Below are positions 8,072 through 16,257 of a stretch of 37,490 nucleotides of DNA, one piece after another. Position numbers and translations under genes: made by a program. How positions within the stretch are numbered: position 1 is the stretch's first letter; each line of letters opens with the position of its first letter. The stretch lies in contig JAIKYQ010000166.1 of NCBI GenBank assembly GCA_024683035.1, forward strand, positions 1 through 37,490, in the 5' to 3' direction. The notes beneath the pieces are model-generated. The model did no database searches, was not told where the DNA came from, and saw only the letters and a program-made list of their open reading frames with translations. Source of the stretch: Eubacterium sp. (lineage in GTDB: Bacteria > Bacillota > Clostridia > Lachnospirales > Lachnospiraceae).

Positions 8072-9205
8072 ATGATTTACAGAGATTTCCAGGGAATGAA
8101 ACTATCGGCGCTTGGTTTCGGTGCGATGCGTCTGCCGGTGATCGATGAGGATGACAGCAGGATCGATGAAGCTGCTGCGCTTCGTATGGTGGATACAGCC
8201 ATGAAAAACGGCATCAACTACTACGATACGGCGTGGGGATACCACGGAGAAAATTCGGAGCTTGTCATGGGCAAAGCGCTGTCGCGGTATCCGAGGGACA
8301 GCTTCTGTATCGCTACGAAGTTTCCGGGGTATGATGCTTCCAACTGGGGCAGGGTGGAGGAGATTTTTGAACAGCAGCTGGAAAAGCTGGGTGTGGAATA
8401 TTTTGACTTTTATCTGTTCCACAACGTGTGCGAGATGAATATTGACGCTTATCTGGATGACGAGAAGTACGGCATCTACAGTTATCTCATGAAGCAGAAG
8501 CAAAACGGACGGATCAGACATCTTGGTTTTTCCTGCCACGGGAGCATGTCTGTGCTGCAGCGTTTTCTGGACGCATACGGAAAAGACATGGAATTCTGCC
8601 AGCTGCAGTTAAACTATCTGGACTGGACTTTCCAGAATGGCAAAGAAAAGACGGAGCTGCTGGATCAGCGGCATATCCCGGTATGGGTTATGGAGCCTCT
8701 TCGCGGAGGAAGGCTGGCCGGCATAGCGCCTGAAGATGAAGAAAAGCTGAAGGAATTGCGGCCGGATGAAGAAATTCCGGCATGGGCCTTCCGCTTCCTG
8801 CAGAGCATTCCTTCCGTGACAATGATCCTGTCCGGTATGTCCAGCGAGGAACAGCTTGAAAAGAATCTGGTCACTTTTGCTGCAGATAAGAAGCTGAACG
8901 GAGAGGAGATGAAAACCCTGCTCGGTATTGCGGACAAGATGCTTTCGGCAGGGACAGTTCCCTGTACGTCCTGTCATTACTGCGTGAGCCATTGCCCGCA
9001 AGGTCTGGACATTCCGCACCTGCTGGCACTGTACAATGAACATGCGTATACCGGCGGCGGATTCATTGCGCCGATGGCTCTCGCGGCGCTCCCGGAGGAA
9101 AAGCGGCCGCAGGCATGTCTCCAATGCCGGAGCTGTGAACAGGTCTGTCCGCAGCAGATCAGGATTTCGGAAGTGCTGGCTGATTTCTGTACAAAGCTGG
9201 GATGA
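8072..9205 (+). CDS. Aldo/keto reductase with C-terminal 4Fe-4S domain
   Basis: This 377-residue oxidoreductase has the aldo/keto reductase barrel with the catalytic tetrad visible as D52 and Y57 (YYDTAWGYH), K83 (ATKFP) and H117 (YLFHN). The barrel is followed by a ferredoxin-like segment with two cysteine clusters, CTSCHYCVSHCP and CLQCRSCEQVCP, expected to hold two 4Fe-4S centres. This architecture is well known in anaerobes as an uncharacterised NAD(P)H or ferredoxin-linked reductase of carbonyl compounds. AAGGAG at 8057-8062 precedes ATG 8072. It has its own promoter and is monocistronic or read weakly into the next gene. The physiological substrate is unknown. Confidence 0.93.
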   Translation: MIYRDFQGMKLSALGFGAMRLPVIDEDDSRIDEAAALRMVDTAMKNGINYYDTAWGYHGENSELVMGKALSRYPRDSFCIATKFPGYDASNWGRVEEIFEQQLEKLGVEYFDFYLFHNVCEMNIDAYLDDEKYGIYSYLMKQKQNGRIRHLGFSCHGSMSVLQRFLDAYGKDMEFCQLQLNYLDWTFQNGKEKTELLDQRHIPVWVMEPLRGGRLAGIAPEDEEKLKELRPDEEIPAWAFRFLQSIPSVTMILSGMSSEEQLEKNLVTFAADKKLNGEEMKTLLGIADKMLSAGTVPCTSCHYCVSHCPQGLDIPHLLALYNEHAYTGGGFIAPMALAALPEEKRPQACLQCRSCEQVCPQQIRISEVLADFCTKLG

Positions 9206-9293
9206 GTCTGGGCGGAAAGTAAAAAAGGTACCGGCAGCCAGCAAAAGTACGCATAGAAGCAGTCCTGAGAAAAGAACAGACGTTTTCTTTCGT

Positions 9294-9350
9294 TTGCAGA
9301 TTTTTATGGTTTATGATTTAATGAAAATACGATCTTCGTTATTACGAAGA
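9294..9350 (+). promoter_or_regulatory. Promoter and palindromic operator of the MBL-rubredoxin gene
   Basis: TTGCAG (9294-9299) and TTTAAT (9317-9322) are 17 bases apart. A perfect palindrome TCTTCG-N6-CGAAGA (9333-9350) lies where transcription would begin. Its symmetry and place fit a repressor operator. It is not followed by a T-run, so it is not a terminator. Confidence 0.6.
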
Positions 9351-9395
9351 CGGCATTGCATTAACTGGGTATGAGCTATATGTAAGGAGGAAGCC

Positions 9396-10337
9396 ATGGA
9401 GATCAAGGCTGTCAAATTCAGAGAAAACGGGTTTTATTCCCAGCCCTTTGCCTTCGGCGGAGAAGATGGCCCCCAGAATTATGACCCGAACATCCGCTAC
9501 CGGGGAAGCCTGCAGAATTACCTGATTGATACAGGCGATGAAGTGATCCTTGTGGATACCGGACTTCCGGCAGGAACACCGGAAGAAGTGCCGGATGAAA
9601 CGAGTCCGCTCTATACCGGTAAGGATATCTGCAGCTATATGGAAGCATTTGCTGCATTGGGATACAAACCGGAGCAGGTAACGACCATCCTGCTGACCCA
9701 TAAGCATGCGGATCATTCCGGTGAACTGCGTTCTTTCCCCAATGCCAGAATTTATGTCAATGCGGAAGAGACTTCAGCGGATGAACTGCAGGGGATCCCG
9801 AACATCATTCCTGTGAAATTTACGGACGGAGCCTATTATAATTTTCCTGAAAGCCAGAAGATCCGGGACGGCATCATGCTGATCAAGGCGAAAGGCCATA
9901 CAAACGGCAACAGCATCATCATAGTCGAAAAAGACGGGCTGTTTTATATGATCCACGGTGACATTACCTATGTGGACGAGGCGCTTTATGAGAACAAACT
10001 GTCCATCGTGTATGATGATCAGGCTGCCGCACGCGAGACGCTGGACCGCATACGCGCGTTCATTCGCAACCATCCCACTGTCTATATGGGGACACATACC
10101 CCGCAGGGGTATGAGAATCTGGCCGCCGGACGGGTGATGGATCTGGATCACCCGGTGGAGACAGTGCCTGCGGAAGTTGATTTTTCGGCCGGGAAAGCCA
10201 GCGGTAAGTACGTCTGTTCTGTCTGCGGATATGTATATGATCCGGCAGAGCATGACGGCGTTGCCTTCGAAGATCTGCCGGCTGACTGGAAATGTCCACG
10301 CTGCAAACAGCCGAAGGAAAAATTCAATAAAGCATAA
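9396..10337 (+). CDS. MBL-fold metallohydrolase fused to a C-terminal rubredoxin
   Basis: The 313-residue protein has a metallo-beta-lactamase fold with the metal-binding signature HKHADH (H102, H104, D106, H107), a further His in KGHTNG (H168), D189 (IHGDI) and H234 (GTHTP). Residues about 271-313 are a rubredoxin domain: [10 protein letters not shown] (C274, C277) and CPRCK (C300, C303). The flavodoxin domain of flavo-diiron proteins is absent, and the metal ligands look more like the N-acyl homoserine lactonase group. A redox or metal-sensing role is inferred from the rubredoxin; an oxygen reductase role is not supported. TAAGGAGG precedes ATG 9396. A terminator follows the gene. Confidence 0.9.
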   Translation: MEIKAVKFRENGFYSQPFAFGGEDGPQNYDPNIRYRGSLQNYLIDTGDEVILVDTGLPAGTPEEVPDETSPLYTGKDICSYMEAFAALGYKPEQVTTILLTHKHADHSGELRSFPNARIYVNAEETSADELQGIPNIIPVKFTDGAYYNFPESQKIRDGIMLIKAKGHTNGNSIIIVEKDGLFYMIHGDITYVDEALYENKLSIVYDDQAAARETLDRIRAFIRNHPTVYMGTHTPQGYENLAAGRVMDLDHPVETVPAEVDFSAGKASGKYVCSVCGYVYDPAEHDGVAFEDLPADWKCPRCKQPKEKFNKA

Positions 10338-10362
10338 GGCGGTTTTGGGTATAAACCATCAG

Positions 10363-10425
10363 GGGCTCTCACAGCACAGCCGGATGAACCAACCGGTGAA
10401 TCTGTGAAAGCCCTTCTTTTGCTTT
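10363..10425 (+). terminator. Rho-independent terminator after the MBL-rubredoxin gene
   Basis: GGGCTCTCACAG (10363-10374) pairs with CTGTGAAAGCCC (10402-10413), 11 of 12 bases being strictly complementary. The long loop contains a second CCGG/CCGG pairing. TTCTTTTGCTTT follows directly. Confidence 0.7.
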
Positions 10426-10452
10426 GATGGTATATAATGTGTCGGAGGATGT

Positions 10453-11481
10453 ATGATCAAAACAGTAGGAATTGTCAGCCTTTCGAGCGGAATCCTCGGC
10501 GAGCCCTTTATCCGGTTCGAGGCCGATCTTGGCGTCCGCAGACTGAAGGATTACGGTCTGCAGGTGAAGTTTATGCCGCACGCCCTGATGGGACTGGATT
10601 ATGTCAGGGACCACCCGGAAAAACGGGCAGAAGACCTGCTGCAGGCTTTCCGCGACCCGGAGATCGATATGATCCTGTGTGCTATCGGCGGGGACGATAC
10701 ATACCGCCTGCTGCCGTATCTGTTCGATCATCAGGAGCTGGCGGATGCTGTGACGAATAAGGTTTTTCTCGGGTTTTCCGATACGACCGTCAACCATCTG
10801 ATGCTGCACAAGGCGGGGCTGCCTACTTTTTACGGGCAGGCATTTCTGCCGGATATCTGCGAACTGAGTCCTTCCATGCACCCTTATACGCGGAAGTACT
10901 TTGAGGAGCTGGTCTCCACCGGGACCATCCGGGAAATAACCCCCAGTGACGTCTGGTATGAAGAACGGAAAAGCTTTGCGCCGGATCAGGCAGGAAAACC
11001 GCTGACGGCCCATCCCGATCACGGGTTTGAACTGCTGCAGGGTCCGCCGGTTTTTTCGGGAAAAATACTGGGCGGCTGTATAGATACCCTGTATGATTTC
11101 TTTGACGGAGAGCGTTATGCGGACATGCCGGCCCTGTGCGAGAAGTATCGTTTATTTCCGGATGCAGAAGACTGGAAAGGACGGATCCTGCTTCTGGAGA
11201 CCAGTGAAGAAAAACCTTCACCGGAAAAATACCGGCAGGCGCTAGGCTATCTGAAAAAGGCGGGTGTATTTGAGGCGGTTTCCGGTGTGCTGGCCGGAAA
11301 GCCCATGGATGAAATATACGCCCGGGAATACCGGCAGCTGCTGATCCGGGTCATAGACAGGCCGGACCTTCCGGTTGTTTTCAACCTGAATATCGGACAC
11401 GCGATGCCCCGCTGCATCATCCCGTTCGGCGTGGAGGCCGTGGTGGATGCCGAAAAGCAGCGCATACGTTTTTCTGATTGA
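10453..11481 (+). CDS. S66-family LD-carboxypeptidase / MccF-like peptidase
   Basis: The 342-residue protein belongs to serine peptidase family S66, which covers L,D-carboxypeptidases of murein recycling and MccF-type proteins that cleave microcin C-like peptide-nucleotides. The catalytic set can be seen: nucleophile S109 in GFSDTT, E249 in LLLETSEE and H316 in NIGHAMPR. The N-terminal segment (VGIVSLSSG) and AIGGDDTYRLLPYL are also typical; the GGDD form leans toward the MccF-like branch. GGAGGA at 10444-10449 supports ATG 10453. It heads a run of closely spaced genes extending to pcrA. Cytoplasmic, as no signal peptide is visible. Confidence 0.9.
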   Translation: MIKTVGIVSLSSGILGEPFIRFEADLGVRRLKDYGLQVKFMPHALMGLDYVRDHPEKRAEDLLQAFRDPEIDMILCAIGGDDTYRLLPYLFDHQELADAVTNKVFLGFSDTTVNHLMLHKAGLPTFYGQAFLPDICELSPSMHPYTRKYFEELVSTGTIREITPSDVWYEERKSFAPDQAGKPLTAHPDHGFELLQGPPVFSGKILGGCIDTLYDFFDGERYADMPALCEKYRLFPDAEDWKGRILLLETSEEKPSPEKYRQALGYLKKAGVFEAVSGVLAGKPMDEIYAREYRQLLIRVIDRPDLPVVFNLNIGHAMPRCIIPFGVEAVVDAEKQRIRFSD

Positions 11482-11524
11482 AGGATTCCGCCTTATGGAG
11501 ATAGTGTAATTGAGGTAGTATGGC

Positions 11525-12250
11525 ATGACAGGACTGGGAACGATGATCAACAGTGCCGCCATTGTTGCCGGCGGACTTATAGGACATGTGGCCGGCCGGT
11601 TTTTCCGGCAGGATCAGCAGGAAGCGCTGCACAAGGCATGCGGCATCAGCGTTCTGTTTATCGCCATGGCAGGGGCCATGCAGGGAATGCTGCATATAGA
11701 CGGCGGCCGGATCCTCAGCGGCAAGTCCATGCTGGTAGTCCTATGCCTGGCGCTGGGGACGGTCGTCGGTGAAATGATCGGGATTGAGAAAGGATTTGAA
11801 CGCTTTGGCGAATGGCTGAAGGTCCGATCAGGCAACAGCGGCGATAAGCAGTTTGTCAATGCTTTTGTCACGGCTTCCCTGACGGTATGCATCGGTGCCA
11901 TGGCTGTCGTTGGTGCCATACAGGACGGGATTTCAGGTGATTATTCCACCCTGGCGGTGAAGGCGGTGCTGGACTTTATCATCATTGCGGTGATGACCTC
12001 TTCTCTGGGGAAAGGCGCCATTTTTTCGGCGATACCCGTTTTAATCTTCGAAGGTATCATTACCTTGCTGGCCAGGCTGGTTTCCCCTGTTATGACGGAG
12101 ACGGCTGTCGCCTATCTTTCCCTGATTGGATCGGTCCTGATCTTCTGTGTGGGCGTGAATCTTGTCTGGGGGAAAAAGGTGCGTGTGGCCAATATGCTTC
12201 CGGCACTTCTGTTTGCTGTGCTTGCTGCGTATCTGCCCTGGTCGTTCTGA
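11525..12250 (+). CDS. DUF554 family membrane protein
   Basis: The 241-residue product has about six to seven membrane helices and begins MTGLGTMINSAAIVAGGLIG, the characteristic N-terminus of the DUF554 (YqgA/YdfK) family. Internal features such as GTVVGEMIGIEKGFERFG and AVVGAIQDGISGDYSTL also match that family. Its function is not established, although small-molecule transport is often suggested. It starts 43 bases after the preceding stop with only a weak ribosome binding site (GAGGT), and ends 39 bases before the AlkD-like gene. Confidence 0.88.
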   Translation: MTGLGTMINSAAIVAGGLIGHVAGRFFRQDQQEALHKACGISVLFIAMAGAMQGMLHIDGGRILSGKSMLVVLCLALGTVVGEMIGIEKGFERFGEWLKVRSGNSGDKQFVNAFVTASLTVCIGAMAVVGAIQDGISGDYSTLAVKAVLDFIIIAVMTSSLGKGAIFSAIPVLIFEGIITLLARLVSPVMTETAVAYLSLIGSVLIFCVGVNLVWGKKVRVANMLPALLFAVLAAYLPWSF

Positions 12251-12289
12251 CAGATCCCGGCAAGATCAGCCGGGGGAAAGTAAAAAGTG

Positions 12290-12970
12290 ATGGAAATAGA
12301 AAGAGAACTGTTTTCTTTACAGGATGAGAAATACCGTGTATTTATGAGCCGGCTGCTTCCGACGGTTGACCCGGATACGGTAATCGGTGTCCGCACGCCG
12401 GCGCTTCGGAAATACGCCGGAGAGCTTTTGAAAAAAGAAGAGGGCTCTGTCTTTCTGCAGGATCTTCCGCACCGGTATTTTGAAGAAAACCAGCTCCATG
12501 CCTTTATGGTTTCGGGGATCCGGGATTATCGGACGTGTATGGAAGCGTTGTGCCGTTTTCTTCCCTATGTGGATAACTGGGCGACCTGTGACCAGATGTC
12601 GCCGAAAGTGTTCCGTAAGCATAAACAGGAATTACGGGGAAAAATACAGGAATGGATTGGCACCGGCAGGACTTACACGGTCCGCTTTGCGGTGGGGATG
12701 CTGATGCAGCATTTTCTGGATGAAGATTTTGATCCGTCATACCCGGAACTGGCTGCCGGGATCCGGTCAGATGAATACTACGTAAACATGATGATCGCCT
12801 GGTATTTTGCAACGGCCCTGGCCAAACAGTATGATGCGGTCCTGCCGTACCTGAAGGAAAGGCGTCTGGACGTCTGGACGCATAATAAAACCATACAGAA
12901 AGCGGTGGAAAGCTACCGCATCACAACAGAGCAGAAGGCGTATCTGAAAAGCCTGAAAGTAAAGGGATGA
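12290..12970 (+). CDS. AlkD-like DNA alkylation repair protein
   Basis: This roughly 226-residue protein matches the DNA alkylation repair family related to AlkC/AlkD glycosylases, built from HEAT-like helical repeats. Recognisable segments are VIGVRTPALRKYA near the N-terminus, ENQLHAFMVSGI, LPYVDNWATCDQMSPKVF (with the conserved W and D of this family) and the C-terminal VWTHNKTIQKAVESYRI. Proteins of this type excise positively charged alkylated bases without base flipping in AlkD, though many clostridial members are untested. GTG 12287 directly precedes ATG 12290; GGGGGA upstream fits either, and I prefer ATG. The stop overlaps the pcrA start by four bases, linking it to DNA repair. Confidence 0.88.
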   Translation: MEIERELFSLQDEKYRVFMSRLLPTVDPDTVIGVRTPALRKYAGELLKKEEGSVFLQDLPHRYFEENQLHAFMVSGIRDYRTCMEALCRFLPYVDNWATCDQMSPKVFRKHKQELRGKIQEWIGTGRTYTVRFAVGMLMQHFLDEDFDPSYPELAAGIRSDEYYVNMMIAWYFATALAKQYDAVLPYLKERRLDVWTHNKTIQKAVESYRITTEQKAYLKSLKVKG

Positions 12971-15240
12971 ACAACATGGATTATTTGAAGGAACTGAATC
13001 CGCAGCAGAAAAAAGCGGTGGAGCATACGGAGGGACCGCTGCTGATCCTGGCCGGTGCCGGCTCGGGCAAGACGAAGGTGCTGACCTGCCGGATCGCTTT
13101 TTTGATCGATGAGATCGGCGTGCCGCCATGGCAGATCCTGGCCATTACCTTCACAAACAAAGCGGCGGGTGAAATGCGCGAACGTGTCGACCGCGCTGTC
13201 GGCCCCCGGGCCGGACAGGTCTGGGTAGCGACGTTTCACGCCACGTGCTGCCGGATCCTGCGGCAGCATATCGACAGACTGGGATATGACCGTTCTTTTA
13301 CCATTTATGATACCGATGACAGCAGGCAGGTGATCAAAGAAATAATCCGGCAGCTGGGTCTGGATCCGAAGGTATATAAGGAGCGAGGTATCCTGGCCAG
13401 GATTTCGTCTGCCAAAAATCATATGACCGATCCGGAGCAGATGGAAAAAGAGGCCTTCCGCTGGGAGGAAAAGAAAACAGCGGAAGTCTACGCCCTGTAC
13501 CAGAAAAAACTGAAACAGAATAATGCGCTGGACTTCGACGACCTGCTGCTGAAAACAGTGGAGCTGTTCCGGCAGGATGCGGAAGTGCTGTCTTCCTATC
13601 AGGAACGTTTCCGCTATATCATGATCGATGAGTATCAGGATACCAACAGCGTTCAGTTTGCCTTTGTACAGCTGCTGGCTTCCCGCTACCGGAATCTGTG
13701 TGTGGTCGGTGATGATGATCAGTCGATCTACAAATTCCGCGGGGCGAATATAGAAAACATCCTTTCCTTTGAGAAGGAATATCCCGGATGCGCCGTGATC
13801 CGTCTGGAACAGAATTACCGGTCCAGTAAAAAAATCCTGCAGGCAGCCAACGAGGTGATCGCACATAATACGGGCAGAAAAAGCAAGACGCTCTGGACAG
13901 AGAACGAAGAAGGCGTTCCGGTGCGTTTCCGGCAGTTTGCCACGGGAGCGGACGAAGCGGAATTTGTGATCGGCGAGATCGGAGAGCTGTCCCGCACACA
14001 GGGAAAATCCTTCCGCGATTTTGCTGTTCTGTACAGAACGAATGCGCAGTCCCGCCTGTTTGAAGAAAAATGCGTCAGTGCGGATATTCCCTATCAGATC
14101 GTCGGGGGTGTGAACTTTTATTCCCGCAAAGAGATCAAAGACATGCTGGCCTATCTGAAGACCATTGACAACGGCGCGGATGACCTGGCTGTGACCAGGA
14201 TCCTCAACGTGCCGAAACGGGGGATCGGACAGACAACGGTAACCAGGATCGTGCAGTACGCAGCGGAAAACGGGATCGGCGTATATGACGCACTGCAAAA
14301 AGCCGGTGAGATCCCCGGTCTCGGGCGTTCACTGTCCAAAATCCAGGGATTTACCAATCTGATCAGCCGGCTTCGGGCAGCGGCACAGGAGTATCTGGGC
14401 GTGCAGCAGCTTCTGGAAATGGTCCTGAAGGATACAGGGTATCAGGATGAACTGGAAGCAGAGGATACGGAGGAGTCGCGTGCCCGTCTGGAAAACATCG
14501 GGGAGCTGATATCCAAGGCCAGCGCGTATGAGGATACGGCGGAGGAAGCCTCGCTGAGCGATTTCCTCCAGCAGGTTTCCCTGGTGGCCGATATCGACAG
14601 TGTGGAGGAAAATGCGGAACGGGTGCTGCTGATGACGCTGCACGCAGCCAAGGGCCTGGAATTCGACACGGTGTATATGACCGGGATGGAGGAGAATACG
14701 TTTCCCGGTTACATGAGTCTCGGCACAGGCAGCGAAGAGGAAATTGAAGAAGAACGCCGGCTGTGTTATGTGGGCATGACAAGGGCAAAGAAATGTCTGA
14801 CGCTGACCGCGGCACAGATGCGTATGGTGCGGGGAGAGACGCGGTTTTTCAATGCTTCGCGGTTTGTCAGCGAGGTGCCGAGAAACATGCTGGATTCCGG
14901 ACGTGATACGACCGATACCCGCCGGTTTCTCGCAGGAGGCAGAGAGGAGTGGAACAGCCGGGCTGCCGGTCATGAACCGGGCCGGATCGGAGGACGCGGC
15001 ACAGCCGCCTCGCAGACATTAAAGAAAAAGAATCCTCTGTTTGCCATGCGTGAGTTTACCGTGAGCAAGGCCGATCATCTGGAATACGGCGTCGGAGACC
15101 GGGTGCGCCATGTCAAATTCGGCAGCGGTGTCGTCACGGAGATCAAAAACGGCACCAGGGATTATGAAGTGACGGTCGCCTTTGACAAAGCCGGCGTAAA
15201 ACGGATGTTTGCTTCCTTCGCAAAACTGAAGAAGGAATAA
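12967..15240 (+). CDS. pcrA: ATP-dependent DNA helicase PcrA/UvrD
   Basis: The 757-residue protein is an SF1A helicase that unwinds DNA 3' to 5' in repair and in removal of stalled complexes. All helicase motifs are present: I AGAGSGKT (29-36), Ia TFTNKAAGEM, II DEYQDTN (221-227), III GDDDQSIYKFRGA (about 248-260), IV QNYRSS, V LMTLHAAKGLEF and VI EERRLCYVGMTRAKK (about 595-609). The C-terminus carries the Tudor-like module VGDRVRHVKFGSGVV, used in PcrA to bind RNA polymerase. Length is normal. The ATGA overlap shows coupling to the AlkD-like gene. Its stop is only seven bases from the stop of the convergent gene. Confidence 0.96.
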   Translation: MNNMDYLKELNPQQKKAVEHTEGPLLILAGAGSGKTKVLTCRIAFLIDEIGVPPWQILAITFTNKAAGEMRERVDRAVGPRAGQVWVATFHATCCRILRQHIDRLGYDRSFTIYDTDDSRQVIKEIIRQLGLDPKVYKERGILARISSAKNHMTDPEQMEKEAFRWEEKKTAEVYALYQKKLKQNNALDFDDLLLKTVELFRQDAEVLSSYQERFRYIMIDEYQDTNSVQFAFVQLLASRYRNLCVVGDDDQSIYKFRGANIENILSFEKEYPGCAVIRLEQNYRSSKKILQAANEVIAHNTGRKSKTLWTENEEGVPVRFRQFATGADEAEFVIGEIGELSRTQGKSFRDFAVLYRTNAQSRLFEEKCVSADIPYQIVGGVNFYSRKEIKDMLAYLKTIDNGADDLAVTRILNVPKRGIGQTTVTRIVQYAAENGIGVYDALQKAGEIPGLGRSLSKIQGFTNLISRLRAAAQEYLGVQQLLEMVLKDTGYQDELEAEDTEESRARLENIGELISKASAYEDTAEEASLSDFLQQVSLVADIDSVEENAERVLLMTLHAAKGLEFDTVYMTGMEENTFPGYMSLGTGSEEEIEEERRLCYVGMTRAKKCLTLTAAQMRMVRGETRFFNASRFVSEVPRNMLDSGRDTTDTRRFLAGGREEWNSRAAGHEPGRIGGRGTAASQTLKKKNPLFAMREFTVSKADHLEYGVGDRVRHVKFGSGVVTEIKNGTRDYEVTVAFDKAGVKRMFASFAKLKKE

Positions 15241-15247
15241 GAAGAGT

Positions 15248-16072
15248 TTACGGAAGGAAATGTTCAAATATAACCGTATCGTACTGGGCAGTCCCCTGCC
15301 GGTATTCATTCATGGAGCGGATGGTCCAGACAAAGACCGGCGTGCGGTATAAGAACTGATTGATGCGCACGCTGATGCAGTCGGCCGACCGCAGTTCATA
15401 GGAAATGAAATCGGGACGGCTGATGACATGGACCAGCAGAAGCCAGAGCAGAACCCGCTGTACCGGGTTGACATCCGGAAGGGCGGCAGGCCCTGCGGCC
15501 AGCTGCCCGGTCAGGATATGCGGGGCATGCTGGCGGAACCAGCGGAGCAGATACGGATTAAACGACTCGATCAGGAACGTCCCGTTATAGAATTCGAGTT
15601 CTTTGTACACTGCGGAGCAGATGGCCGTATCCCGGCTCTGCAGTGTTTTAAGCTCTATCAGAAGCGGTACCTGGCCTTGAACGGTCTGCAGCACTTCTCT
15701 CAGGAGCGGGATACCGTACGGGGTACCGCAGAGAGTCAGCTGTGACAGCTCTGCGTACGTCATGTCCTCTACTATTCCATCGACACCGCACAGGCGCTGC
15801 AGATTGCTGTCATGGATGACCACCAGCTGTCTGTCTTTGGTCAGATGCACATCCAGTTCAATGGCTTCATTTTCCCGCATGGCACGTTCATAAGCCGGAA
15901 GGGAGTTTTCCGGAATGTTCTGTTCCATATCCCACAGGCCGCGGTGTGCGTAATCCCACTCGGCATAACTCAGGCAGATCCGGCGCCGGTTTTTATCTCC
16001 GCGCGGACTGATCGCCCAGAAATACAGAATAACGACAGCAATGATGACAATAACAAGTAATAGATTTCCCAT
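15248..16072 (-). CDS. Membrane-anchored glycerophosphodiester phosphodiesterase
   Basis: The 274-residue protein starts with one membrane helix (about 3-21) followed by the positively charged ISPRGDKNRRR, so the catalytic domain is tethered to the membrane. The GDPD TIM-barrel signatures are clear: HRG (43-45), ENS (55-57), ELD (72-74) and HD (87-88), the residues that bind metal and perform acid-base catalysis. It should hydrolyse glycerophosphodiesters to glycerol-3-phosphate and an alcohol, in lipid turnover. GGAGG is present just upstream on the minus strand. It shares the 185-bp divergent region with purL and is convergent with pcrA. Confidence 0.92.
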   Translation of the reverse strand: MGNLLLVIVIIAVVILYFWAISPRGDKNRRRICLSYAEWDYAHRGLWDMEQNIPENSLPAYERAMRENEAIELDVHLTKDRQLVVIHDSNLQRLCGVDGIVEDMTYAELSQLTLCGTPYGIPLLREVLQTVQGQVPLLIELKTLQSRDTAICSAVYKELEFYNGTFLIESFNPYLLRWFRQHAPHILTGQLAAGPAALPDVNPVQRVLLWLLLVHVISRPDFISYELRSADCISVRINQFLYRTPVFVWTIRSMNEYRQGTAQYDTVIFEHFLP

Positions 16073-16090
16073 AGTGATCCTCCAGGCCTT

Positions 16091-16119
16091 ATCTTACATC
16101 AAAGTGTGTACAGAGTAAA
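16091..16119 (-). promoter_or_regulatory. Possible promoter of the glycerophosphodiesterase gene
   Basis: Read on the minus strand, TTTACT (16119-16114) and TAAGAT (16096-16091) are 17 bases apart, each matching four of six consensus bases. Transcription would start close to the start codon at 16072, leaving a short leader that still includes the GGAGG site. Confidence 0.45.
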
Positions 16120-16172
16120 GGAAGGATGCTGCCGGACGGCCGGAAGAGTTGCAGAAAACTGTTGTGGTCACA

Positions 16173-16201
16173 TTGTGAATTGCAACAAGATATGGTATGC
16201 T
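16173..16201 (+). promoter_or_regulatory. Extended -10 promoter for purL
   Basis: TTGTGA (16173-16178) and TATGCT (16196-16201) are 17 bases apart, and the -10 box is preceded by TGG, giving an extended -10 element. A small palindrome TCACA-T-TGTGA (16168-16178) overlaps the -35 box. No PurR box or guanine riboswitch was recognised in the leader. Confidence 0.65.
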
Positions 16202-16257
16202 GAACAAATGGCAGGTTATGGACAGACCGGAATACATATATAGAAAGGAAAGCTTTT

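Noticed and set aside
10433-10438. Perfect TATAAT before the S66 peptidase gene
   Set aside because: No acceptable -35 box lies 16-18 bases upstream, and transcription starting here would cut off the ribosome binding site at 10444-10449.
16073-16257. Purine riboswitch or PurR box before purL
   Set aside because: No three-way-junction purine aptamer sequence and no CCGAAC-type PurR box could be found in either orientation.
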